A stretch of DNA of 64,000 nucleotides from Chitinophaga sp. sic0106. GTDB taxonomy: Bacteria > Bacteroidota > Bacteroidia > Chitinophagales > Chitinophagaceae. Where the stretch lies: contig NZ_JAHUWJ010000004.1 of assembly GCF_019219075.1 (NCBI RefSeq), positions 408,662-472,661 on the forward strand. Direction: 5' to 3'. Under the pieces are notes generated by a model that made no database searches, was not told where the DNA came from, and saw nothing but the letters and a program-made list of their open reading frames with translations. Shown one piece after another: positions 35,301-43,507 of this stretch. How positions within the stretch are numbered: the first letter of the stretch is position 1; each line of letters opens with the position of its first letter. The position numbers and the translations under genes are program-made.

Positions 35301-38300
35301 TTAAATGTTTACCGGGGTTATCGTGTGCACATCGTCGGGGGCGCATACCAGCATACTCCGCGCGGAGGAAGTGGTGATTTCTTCCACATCTTTCAGGATG
35401 ATGTGATCGTCCTTACGCAAAAAGAGTTTCAGGTGAAGAATGAATTCCACGTATGGAAGACCTTCCAGCATATTCACCAGCGTACTTTTACTGATTTTGC
35501 CTCCAAACTCAGGCTGCACACTAGTGTCGTATATCCATGGACTTAAGAAAGCGCGGAAATCTTTCAGGAGCCGGAGGGTATTGGCGGCAGTATTGCCATC
35601 TTTATACTGCACCTCGCAGCTGATCACTACTTCTTCAAATACCGGGTTACAGACTTTGATATTCACGAAGCTGCCGGCCAATTCCTTGAGATAAGATTCA
35701 ATTGATGCGAGTGTATCTACACTGGTGAGAGGGCGTTGGGGGTTGCTGGCTGGAATTCTTGACATATCCGGTATGGGTATTATGAGCACGTTTCCCGGCG
35801 CCATTTCGCTGGTATTGGTAGCGGAGGCAGTGGTATGATTCAGGCATTTGACACGAAAGATTTCATGGAATTTTTCCAGTACCAGGTGTTCATAATCCCA
35901 GATGGTAACCGCCCTTGATTTGTGGCGCAACCTTTCGCTCACGCGCATACGAAATTGTGCAGCGCTCTCTTCCCTTTTCCCACCGGTGCTGGTGGCAGGT
36001 TGTGTAATTTTTTTTATGGCAGATGCCGGTGTTATCATCCGCTGTATGGTTCCGGCCGGGGCTGCGATGGTATAAGGCACGCTGGTACCATTGTTGGCCC
36101 AGTGGACGCGAACTGCTTGTGTACTCAGGCTGATCAGTTTACTGATCGCATCCGGGTTAGTATTTACCATAGCTCTGATCCAGCAATATTTCCCACCCAT
36201 CATTGCCGGGTTGGTAGCAATATTAGCCGGCAAGTTGAAGGTGATGATACCACCACGGAGTAGTCCGTTAGTATCGTCCTGCACAGCCACGTTACTAAAC
36301 TCCTCCCAGTAACCTGTGTTTGAAAGCCATTGCCAGCGTACTGGCTGACTGGCAACCAGTGGATTGGCGCTGCCTTCACTTATACGAAAGAGCACGGGAA
36401 TGGCAGTTCCGGGAATTACCTTATCCAGGCCTATGTATAGCTGACCAGCTGCTTCTACCGGAGGAAGCATCCGCCAGGAATTTGCTTCTTCTCTTTCACC
36501 AAACGAATGCAACGAATAAAATGCGCCGGGAAGTTCACCTTGTAGCCCCACCTTCAATGTTTGGGTGGCCGTATAATCTGCCGTAATGGTCTGTGCCGTC
36601 GGGGTATATGGCTCCAGTGGTAAAAGTCGCTGTTTGCCGGCCTGATAGGCAAAGCGGCGCTGATAATCCTTATGACCCAGGTCTTTTTGCAATATGATCC
36701 GTGCAAATCCGTTTTTGGCTCCGGCATCATATTGGGAGGGTTTATCAAATGTGGGCGACAGCAGGGTTTCGGATATAAAACCCAAACTGGAGGGGTATAT
36801 TAAATCATTTGTTGCTGCAGGATAGGTATCCAGAAAATCCGGATCAGTTATTTTACCTCTCAGTTTATCCATCAACGTATTTCCGAAGTACTCCCTCGGA
36901 CAGAAAAGTGCACCGTTGTTTACAAACTGCCATTTGCCATTTTTCAGGACTTCAATATAGGCAAATGGGGTGTTGGTAGCAGGATCACCTGCCTCATTCA
37001 TAAAATCAGTTTCATCATATTCTGCTGTATTGGGTTCTGTAATTGTTATAGTTCTGTTATCCACTTTAGACTCCACGGTTTTCCATCTACCAGTGTGGTT
37101 CACAATTCCTTCCGGCTGCGGCACATTATCCCAGGTGATGTTCAGTTTTACCTCCGCATTAGGCTTGATGAAAATTTCATCATTGCCGATCGTGCAGGCA
37201 CTGCCAACATGGGGTGCAAAGCCGAATGGCTGAAAGGGTTTCGAAATATCGAGGCGCCCCGCTTCACTATAGATATTTAATTGTCGTATGCCCTTTACTG
37301 TTATATCGATATCTACCTCGCTCAGGATAGTGTTCTCCCATTGCTCCAACAGTAAAGCTGCCTGGGCCGACAACGCCTTGAACCTGAAGCGCAGTATTGG
37401 AAACGCAGTAGTATAATTGCCACCATGAATGGCAGGGTTGTATGGCACTACGGCATCCTGTGCGGCCGACAATCCGGCGCCATAGCCAAAATGGTATACT
37501 GGCGTCTGCCATGATTCATCGGCCCAAAATTCCCCACTGGCATTAATCCATCCGGTGGGTCCGGTAAACTGCATCTGTGCATCCAGGTCATATACGCCCT
37601 CATGCTGTGGAAAGTTACCCCTGGATTTGAAGGTAATTACCGCTTTTCTTTCTCCTTCCTTCATCAGCAACAAGGGAGATGCTATGGCGCAACCGGTAAA
37701 AGAACGCGTATCCTTACTTACTACGCCAAACGGTTGCCAGCTGTCGCCAGCTGCCAGTGGCGTACCTAGCCCATCCATACTATTTGCCACCGTGCTGGCG
37801 TAAATCCCAGCTTCAGGGTGCTCTTTGGGCAAGGCAGTAATACCCCGTATATCCGCCACCGTAGCCTGGGTGATCAGTACATCTTTATCGGTGGCGTATA
37901 ACTGTACGTTGCCGGCGGCATCCTTTCCTCCTTTAAAGAGGGTACCGGCCTCCAGCAGGTAATCTTTCGTATTCTTTTGCAGCTCTATTACCAGGTTTGT
38001 GGCATCAGGAGTGGCTGGAGCGGGTGTGAGTTGCAAAACGTCCTTATAATAAAAATCAAGGTGCCTGCCCGTAAAGGTGTTCAGTTCCTCCTGCGCAAAG
38101 CGGAAGAGCTTCAGGAAAGTGAGGAAGAGCGTGTAATGTGGCGTGTGCGCAGGAAAGTCGGTCACAGCTGCTTCCAGATTTTTGGCGGCATGCTGTGTAA
38201 TCAGGCTGGCTTGCTTAAAGATCGCATCGAAGATGCCGGTAAACAGGTTATTGGTGGCGGCAAAGCGAATCCTGTCTGCCACGGCTGTTCCCTGCAAATG

Positions 38301-38987
38301 AAAACCGGTACCGCTGGTACCGAGCGACCATGCAGTTTCCCATTTCTGGACGCGCAGGCTACCGGCGGCGTCTATACGAAAAGGCACCGGGCGGGTAACG
38401 GGCAGGTAGGCCGTTTGGTCGTACTGGTCGGTGACACAGCCCATCAGCGAGGCCTGTTGATACCAGGCGTTCAGTTTATGACGCTGTGTGCTGAGCGTGT
38501 TGCCGATTACGTTAGTAAGCCAGGATTTAAAGGGCCATTGGTCGGGCAGCAGTCGCAGCTGGGTATCCAGCTCATACAACCAGCTCCAGGTGAAATCAAA
38601 CAGGAAGGAAAACCGTTGCACCAGGTCGGTGGCTTTTTCATTTCTTTTATCGGCAAGATACTGGAGCTGCTGCCGGAGCAACTGCCTGTAACCGGAAATA
38701 TCCTGGTTAGCCAGCGTGGCGAGGATAACGCTTACATCCATTTGCATAAGCGGGAGCCAGTTACCATCCTGCTCGTTGGCAGCATTAAAAAAATTTAGCT
38801 GCTGGCTATATGCTTTGGCGAAGAGGATTAAGTCGCTCATGCTTCTTTCATCCACCCTGGCAAAAGAGGGCTCCAGCGCGGCCAGTACCCGATTGTACCG
38901 GGAAGTACCGCTGTGCAGCAATGGATTCTTATATGAATTATTGGACGACAATTTAGTAGTATTAATAGTTGAACAAATAAGTATCAC
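35301..38987 (-). CDS. baseplate J-like protein (Afp11/gp6-like)
   Basis: 1228 residues from GTG 38987, which overlaps the gp25 stop as GTGA. The C-terminal 250 residues match baseplate J proteins (SAAQFRMRVSERLRHKSRAVTIWDYEHLVLEKF, read in parts), the gp6/J fold that builds the wedge. The N-terminal 350 residues are helical; the middle is beta-rich (GPTGWINASGEFWADESW). No signal peptide. The size is typical for Afp11-type rather than phage J proteins. Translational coupling with gp25 supports stoichiometric assembly. Confidence 0.82.
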   Translation of the reverse strand: MILICSTINTTKLSSNNSYKNPLLHSGTSRYNRVLAALEPSFARVDERSMSDLILFAKAYSQQLNFFNAANEQDGNWLPLMQMDVSVILATLANQDISGYRQLLRQQLQYLADKRNEKATDLVQRFSFLFDFTWSWLYELDTQLRLLPDQWPFKSWLTNVIGNTLSTQRHKLNAWYQQASLMGCVTDQYDQTAYLPVTRPVPFRIDAAGSLRVQKWETAWSLGTSGTGFHLQGTAVADRIRFAATNNLFTGIFDAIFKQASLITQHAAKNLEAAVTDFPAHTPHYTLFLTFLKLFRFAQEELNTFTGRHLDFYYKDVLQLTPAPATPDATNLVIELQKNTKDYLLEAGTLFKGGKDAAGNVQLYATDKDVLITQATVADIRGITALPKEHPEAGIYASTVANSMDGLGTPLAAGDSWQPFGVVSKDTRSFTGCAIASPLLLMKEGERKAVITFKSRGNFPQHEGVYDLDAQMQFTGPTGWINASGEFWADESWQTPVYHFGYGAGLSAAQDAVVPYNPAIHGGNYTTAFPILRFRFKALSAQAALLLEQWENTILSEVDIDITVKGIRQLNIYSEAGRLDISKPFQPFGFAPHVGSACTIGNDEIFIKPNAEVKLNITWDNVPQPEGIVNHTGRWKTVESKVDNRTITITEPNTAEYDETDFMNEAGDPATNTPFAYIEVLKNGKWQFVNNGALFCPREYFGNTLMDKLRGKITDPDFLDTYPAATNDLIYPSSLGFISETLLSPTFDKPSQYDAGAKNGFARIILQKDLGHKDYQRRFAYQAGKQRLLPLEPYTPTAQTITADYTATQTLKVGLQGELPGAFYSLHSFGEREEANSWRMLPPVEAAGQLYIGLDKVIPGTAIPVLFRISEGSANPLVASQPVRWQWLSNTGYWEEFSNVAVQDDTNGLLRGGIITFNLPANIATNPAMMGGKYCWIRAMVNTNPDAISKLISLSTQAVRVHWANNGTSVPYTIAAPAGTIQRMITPASAIKKITQPATSTGGKREESAAQFRMRVSERLRHKSRAVTIWDYEHLVLEKFHEIFRVKCLNHTTASATNTSEMAPGNVLIIPIPDMSRIPASNPQRPLTSVDTLASIESYLKELAGSFVNIKVCNPVFEEVVISCEVQYKDGNTAANTLRLLKDFRAFLSPWIYDTSVQPEFGGKISKSTLVNMLEGLPYVEFILHLKLFLRKDDHIILKDVEEITTSSARSMLVCAPDDVHTITPVNI

Positions 38988-39382
38988 CCGGATTTTTCAT
39001 TCTTATAATACGGATACACGAAATTGAACCGGCTGTTGTTGGCACGTACGGTGTAGTCGATTCGGATCAGCACCAGTCCTTCCACATCACTGCTTTCGGT
39101 GAGTGCAACGCTGTCGACTTTAATACGTGATTCGTGGTACAGTATCGCCGATTCAATAACGTGTTGCATATAGGTTTTGAAGGTGGTCGTAAGGGGCTCA
39201 AACAATAGCTGGTCCAGGTTGCAGCCATAGGCAGGCTGCATGATTCGTTCACCCGGCCGGGTGCCCAGCAGTATCTGCAAGCTTTCCTGTATATCTACAA
39301 GATCGCTGACAGTAGCCACTTCGCCGGGCACGTTATCAAATGCGGGAGGGAAACTCCAGCCGGTTCCATAAAAGGATGCCAT
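38984..39382 (-). CDS. gp25-like baseplate protein (Afp9/Pvc9-like)
   Basis: 132 residues, a GPW/gp25 family member: SLQILLGTRPGERIMQPAYG and the following NLDQLLFEPL are diagnostic. The protein links the baseplate to the first sheath ring and starts sheath polymerisation. It is unrelated to true lysozyme activity despite the family name. Its stop is overlapped by the baseplate J start. The order PAAR then gp25 is reversed compared with afp9/afp10. Confidence 0.93.
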   Translation of the reverse strand: MASFYGTGWSFPPAFDNVPGEVATVSDLVDIQESLQILLGTRPGERIMQPAYGCNLDQLLFEPLTTTFKTYMQHVIESAILYHESRIKVDSVALTESSDVEGLVLIRIDYTVRANNSRFNFVYPYYKNEKSG

Positions 39383-39427
39383 GGGGTTAATAATTTTTTG
39401 GGGTTAATTTTTATTTTTCTATTCCAG

Positions 39428-39727
39428 TTATCCACCTATCATTACGGTAGGGCAACCAAGTATAATGCTGCCTCCATGTGCAGTAGTATCTCCCATCCTG
39501 GCGGCTGGCTTACCTCCGATCATTACGGTGGCGCTGCCTTTCACAATTGCATCCGGCGGGCCTACACATACACAGCTATCACCCATTACTGCCGCCGGCA
39601 TACCACCGATCATGACGGTGGGCGCTCCCGGACCAACGATGGGGCCGCCTACATGTGGTACCGGTGGTACTCCCGGGGTCACCATCGGACAAGTATGCAT
39701 ATCCGTTATTCTTGCTGCCATACCCAT
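39428..39727 (-). CDS. PAAR-repeat spike tip protein (Afp10/Pvc10-like)
   Basis: 99 residues made of PAAR-type repeats: PTVMIGGMPAAVMGD, ATVMIGGKPAARMGD and a C-terminal PTVMIGG. Conserved His and Cys residues (H11, C13, C52, C54, H84) could bind the tip metal ion. There is no C-terminal extension, so it carries no fused toxin. An in-frame second ATG two codons on is equally likely as start. It sharpens the VgrG spike; the two genes are 18 bases apart. Confidence 0.93.
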   Translation of the reverse strand: MGMAARITDMHTCPMVTPGVPPVPHVGGPIVGPGAPTVMIGGMPAAVMGDSCVCVGPPDAIVKGSATVMIGGKPAARMGDTTAHGGSIILGCPTVMIGG

Positions 39728-39745
39728 ATCATTACTGTTTTATTG

Positions 39746-41533
39746 TTAATTAATCATGACCATACCACCTTTCACAACGGTCTGGGCGCTGCCTTTCACT
39801 TCCACCTGCGCACCTTCCACCGCCGTTTTGCTGCTGCCTTTCAGGTTCAGGTTCATTGCCTCTGCGATCGCGTCGCCGCCGCATTTGAGGTTAAACTTCC
39901 CGCCTACATCCAGCAGCATATCCTTACCGGTTTTGATGGTAACACCTTTTTCATCCAACAGGATAATGTTACCGTGCTCGTCTTCCAGTTGTAAGATTTT
40001 ATCTTCATCGCTGACAGTAATTTTCTTGCCCTTCGGCGACTCGATGGTCAAACTTTTTTTCTCATCATCGAAGATGAGTTTGAAGTTGGTTTTGGACACA
40101 TACCCTTTCTGGTAGTTATCCTTTGCCGGCGTTAGTGGTGCTGCGAGTGAGCTGCTATGCAACATCCCCAGCACTACTGCATCCCGCATATCGGTGCCCA
40201 TGAAACCTACCACTACTTCGTCATTCAGTTCCGGCCTGAAAAAAGTGCCGCGGTTGTTGCCGGCATCCAGTGTGGCAATTCGGGCCCACACGCCCTCTCC
40301 TTTCGCATCTATCACTGGTATCTTTACTCTCACCCGAAACTCATTTTCGGGATCTTCAATATCGGTGACTACCCCGTTGTACATGCCCTGCGTCACTGGC
40401 ATCATTCCTTGCGAAGCCATGGGGTGCCATGGATTTATCTTCTCTGCAAACCAAACCGGGTCCAGACCAAAATTGACGGTGGTGATCCAGTCGCCCCCTT
40501 CAAAGGCATGCTTTACCGCACTCACGAAAACAGGACCACTGAAGCGCTCTCCTATTCCACCGATGGTAATAAATTCATTTGGCAGGATTTTATTGGTTCC
40601 CTGAAAGCGCACATTTCCTTTAATGGCTGCCAGTCTGCGTTTGGTAAGTCGTGCATCTGCCAGTGCTTTCAGCTCAGCCTCCGTCCATTTTCCTGGGAAA
40701 GCGAATATCTCTGATTCAAAAGCCATGGCATCGGCCAGGTCAGTAGCGCCCAGGTTGCCGGCGGTATTCAGGGAAGGATCGGCACCGGCGCCGTTGTTGA
40801 GTGCCTGCGCGCTGTAATCCCAGCTGCTGGCTTCTGCAGCGGTAGCCTGCGTACGTGCGTCGATGTTAGCCTGGTAGTCGATCAGGGTAGCACCATACAC
40901 CACATCGAACTTGCGCTCCTGCTTCAGATCCGGCTTTTTGATGGACACCTTGCCATCTTCGACGGTGCAAAACATCCCGAGTACATCAAATCTCCCTAAA
41001 ATAAAATCCCAGTCGGTCAGGTTACATTGCAACAGCTGCAGGTGCTTCAGGTCAGTGCTGTCTACATCCGCTTTTAAGCCGCTATATTGCCCTATCAGCT
41101 GCGTGGCTATATCACTATCCGTCATTTCATAGAAAGCGGCGTTTTTGCGGGCCAACGTCATTTGTATGGCGGTATCCCTGCAGGTCACCACCAACTGCGA
41201 ACTTTGGCGGGTAATACGAGTCCCGTGCGCGGTTACGATTCCCTTGAAAACTGTTTCGGTTTTGGTTTCGTATCCCAGCTGAATTTCCACCTTATTACCG
41301 GGCTTAAACAGGTTCTTGTTACTCACCGGAAAATCCTGCAGACTCACATCTCCATCCGCGATAGTGAGGATGGCAGTAGGTATCCGGTTTACTTCCTTCT
41401 CTATCGAGATTTTAAAGATCGGGATGGCCGGGTCCAGCTCCTGGCCGTCTATCAATACCTTACACGATACCAGCGACACCTTTTCGGCGCCGGGGATGGA
41501 GGTTTGTAGTTCTCTGGTTGCTACTGCTGCCAT
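39746..41533 (-). CDS. VgrG/gp27-gp5-like central spike protein (Afp8/Pvc8-like)
   Basis: 595 residues. The gp27-like hub covers about 1-370 (LTDWDFILGRFDVLGMFCTVEDG), a gp5-type OB fold about 375-465 (GVVTDIEDPENEFRVRVKIP, VVVGFMGTDMRDAVVLGML) and a C-terminal beta-helix about 470-595 with repeating short strands and Lys/Gly turns (GKKITVSDEDKILQLEDEHG). It forms the trimeric spike onto which the PAAR protein docks. There is no lysozyme insert and no C-terminal effector domain. Confidence 0.92.
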   Translation of the reverse strand: MAAVATRELQTSIPGAEKVSLVSCKVLIDGQELDPAIPIFKISIEKEVNRIPTAILTIADGDVSLQDFPVSNKNLFKPGNKVEIQLGYETKTETVFKGIVTAHGTRITRQSSQLVVTCRDTAIQMTLARKNAAFYEMTDSDIATQLIGQYSGLKADVDSTDLKHLQLLQCNLTDWDFILGRFDVLGMFCTVEDGKVSIKKPDLKQERKFDVVYGATLIDYQANIDARTQATAAEASSWDYSAQALNNGAGADPSLNTAGNLGATDLADAMAFESEIFAFPGKWTEAELKALADARLTKRRLAAIKGNVRFQGTNKILPNEFITIGGIGERFSGPVFVSAVKHAFEGGDWITTVNFGLDPVWFAEKINPWHPMASQGMMPVTQGMYNGVVTDIEDPENEFRVRVKIPVIDAKGEGVWARIATLDAGNNRGTFFRPELNDEVVVGFMGTDMRDAVVLGMLHSSSLAAPLTPAKDNYQKGYVSKTNFKLIFDDEKKSLTIESPKGKKITVSDEDKILQLEDEHGNIILLDEKGVTIKTGKDMLLDVGGKFNLKCGGDAIAEAMNLNLKGSSKTAVEGAQVEVKGSAQTVVKGGMVMIN

Positions 41534-41539
41534 AATATA

Positions 41540-42286
41540 TTATTTCAGGGGTGGGAATTTAAGGGTGGTACCGGGTTTCACCTGCCTGAATCCCAGCAGA
41601 TTGTTGGCCCTGGCTACATCAATGTAATAGCTATCGTCCTGATACACGGCCGTAGCCATGTTGGACAAGCTGTTACCTGCTTTAAAGGATTTCTCGTGCG
41701 TCATATCGGGAGAATTGGGTGACATTCTTCGGATCATGGCCGCAAGCGACTCAGCGCTTTCCAGGTGCAGGCGCGCTACCGCGCGTATGGGCCTGCCATC
41801 CGGCAGAAACAGTTTATAATCTATTTCCAGTGATTTCACCACACCGAAGAAAAAACCGGCGGTTGCTCCCCAGCAAATCAGGATGTAGTTAGGCCGGTGA
41901 CTATCCCCCTGATATTCGTAGCAGAATGCCAGCAGATCCGCCACCTGTGAAGACACATCTGGCCGCACCGTTGGTACCGGGCCTATCAGCTCCGTTTGGG
42001 AAGTTTGACCAGGGTCCGGAAAAATGCCACTTTCATCCAGCAAAATATCCACCGAAAAGCTTTCCGGTTTTGTGTGGCTGAATTGTTTAGGCTGACTGGT
42101 AGTACCCTGCGGAACATTGGCTTCGTCCTTATATGCAATACCATAAGTACGCCGGAACGACTCAGGATTCACTTTGAAGGTAAATGTATCATTGCCTTTT
42201 ACAGTCACCGCCTTGCTATTCACATCCGGCTCTTTATAAGCCTTCAGCTTCATTTTTTCCAGGTGACCTGCGGATGTACTAACCAT
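41540..42286 (-). CDS. LysM-containing baseplate hub protein (Afp7/gp53-like)
   Basis: 248 residues. The N-terminal 190 residues form the CIS-specific domain (FTFKVNPESFRRTYGIAY, VDILLDESG, ADLLAFCYEYQGDSHRPNYI). A C-terminal LysM-like module (about 200-248: KAGNSLSNMATAVYQD, VARANNLLGFRQVKPGTTLKFPP) closes it. In PVC this protein sits around the spike and connects tube and hub. Flanked by gaps of only 2 and 6 bases. Confidence 0.88.
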   Translation of the reverse strand: MVSTSAGHLEKMKLKAYKEPDVNSKAVTVKGNDTFTFKVNPESFRRTYGIAYKDEANVPQGTTSQPKQFSHTKPESFSVDILLDESGIFPDPGQTSQTELIGPVPTVRPDVSSQVADLLAFCYEYQGDSHRPNYILICWGATAGFFFGVVKSLEIDYKLFLPDGRPIRAVARLHLESAESLAAMIRRMSPNSPDMTHEKSFKAGNSLSNMATAVYQDDSYYIDVARANNLLGFRQVKPGTTLKFPPLK

Positions 42287-42288
42287 AA

Positions 42289-42456
42289 TTATCTTTCTAT
42301 AGTGTTGGTAAATTCCCGGATCAATGCCAGGGTAACTTCTTCTTTAATCTCCTGCTTGATGCGTTCCAGTTCAGCTGCGGTAACGGAATTACTTCCCTCC
42401 TGGCGACCCGGATACACATCTGCTTTGATACTGATCTCTTTTATTTCTATCGGCAT
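42289..42456 (-). CDS. small DUF5908-type protein
   Basis: 55 residues from ATG 42456; a longer frame overlaps the tube gene and is not conserved-looking. It starts PIEIKEISIKADV and continues with a charged helix (ELERIKQEIKEEVTLALIREF). Such short proteins sit between tube and LysM genes in many Bacteroidota CIS clusters, corresponding to the Afp6 slot. Function unknown; possibly an assembly adaptor. Confidence 0.75.
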   Translation of the reverse strand: MPIEIKEISIKADVYPGRQEGSNSVTAAELERIKQEIKEEVTLALIREFTNTIER

Positions 42457-42475
42457 AAAAACGTGTATTAATTTC

Positions 42476-42964
42476 TTATACAGTTGCTGTACCGGGCCTG
42501 TCAAACGGTGTTATGCCCGCATCTGTAATCAGGCTTACTTGTCTGAAAAACTGGTATCCCAGGGTCAGACTTTCCACCACGATGCTACTTTCCTCCGCAT
42601 TGAAACTGCTCACGGTCCATTTCTTCGGAAAGGCGTTGGCTACATACCAGGTGTACACAGGTTCATGGTTGCGATCCAGCAGGCTCACCGTAATATTTAC
42701 CGGACGGAATATGAAGTGTTCAATAGCATCCTGGCACCAGTGAATGAGTTTAGAATCATTTAGCAGTCCACGTTTGAGCACCAGATCCTCATAGCGTGCC
42801 CTTGCAGGCAATTGATAAATAAACCGGTTTTCACCACCTTCCTTATAAGGCTCTGTTTCCATTTCCACGTTAAGTCCACTTACTTCCTGGAAGGCGGATT
42901 CCTCCTGAGAGGACCCGAAGGTTACCCCAAAATGAAAGCCCACAGGGGGGATACGATTTAGCAT
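42476..42964 (-). CDS. second inner tube protein (Afp5-like, gp19 family)
   Basis: 162 residues from ATG 42964. It contains the T4 gp19-like tube fold seen in Afp/PVC: GFHFGVTF, FQEVSGLNVEMETEPYKEGG, LVLKRGLL and a C-terminal ESLTLGYQFF. It is more divergent and longer than the first tube protein. In PVC the minor tube proteins join the main tube to the spike, so that role is likely. Confidence 0.9.
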   Translation of the reverse strand: MLNRIPPVGFHFGVTFGSSQEESAFQEVSGLNVEMETEPYKEGGENRFIYQLPARARYEDLVLKRGLLNDSKLIHWCQDAIEHFIFRPVNITVSLLDRNHEPVYTWYVANAFPKKWTVSSFNAEESSIVVESLTLGYQFFRQVSLITDAGITPFDRPGTATV

Positions 42965-43026
42965 GATCACAAGTTTTATTTTGGGAAGAGATGGTGAACC
43001 AGCATTTGCCGGTTCACCATTCATAG

Positions 43027-43458
43027 TTATGCAGCTTCCATCACGAGGCCTTCATGGGCCAGTTCGATGCTTTCTACTGCTACCTCATTACCGTCTGCCT
43101 TCAGATCAGTGCTGTTTACTTTCACCGGCCAGGCATTTTTAATTTTCCACACCATTACCGGTTCGTGTTTTTCGTTCATTAACGAAACGATGATATCGCG
43201 GCGGGTGATGGTGTTGAGTGCCACGGTATTCCACCATTGGAAGAATTCGTTGTCGGCCTTGAACAGACCACGTTTCAGGGTAACGTTATCGAATTTCTGC
43301 ATGCCGGGCATTTTGATTTTGTGGTATTCAGGGCTGATACCTTCGCGGTATTCGATCACCTGCGTTTCCACGTTGAGTCCTGTTACTTCAGTGAAGCCGA
43401 GTCTTGCTCCGCCCCATTCTACCTGAAAGTGAAATTTTGATAATGGATATTGTGCCAT
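43027..43458 (-). CDS. major inner tube protein (Afp1-like, gp19/Hcp fold)
   Basis: 143 residues, the most conserved-looking gene of the locus: FHFQVEWGG, FTEVTGLNVETQVIEYREG, KFDNVTLKRGLF, ESIELAHEGL. It forms stacked hexamers that make the tube propelled by the sheath. It follows the sheath gene by 49 bases. Confidence 0.95.
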   Translation of the reverse strand: MAQYPLSKFHFQVEWGGARLGFTEVTGLNVETQVIEYREGISPEYHKIKMPGMQKFDNVTLKRGLFKADNEFFQWWNTVALNTITRRDIIVSLMNEKHEPVMVWKIKNAWPVKVNSTDLKADGNEVAVESIELAHEGLVMEAA

Positions 43459-43507
43459 TGTAATACGTTTAAATTTTTGGATCAGAAAAGAATCAGGTCA
43501 GCGCAAA

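Noticed and set aside
37977..38798. 273-codon open frame on the plus strand
   Set aside because: It lies entirely antisense to the baseplate J gene, its translation has no family features, and the minus-strand frame has clear homology-like motifs.
39428..39727. PAAR-fused toxin
   Set aside because: The PAAR protein ends right after its last repeat; no C-terminal extension exists.
41996..42763. 255-codon open frame on the plus strand
   Set aside because: Antisense to three injection-system genes with recognised products; composition looks like a shadow frame.
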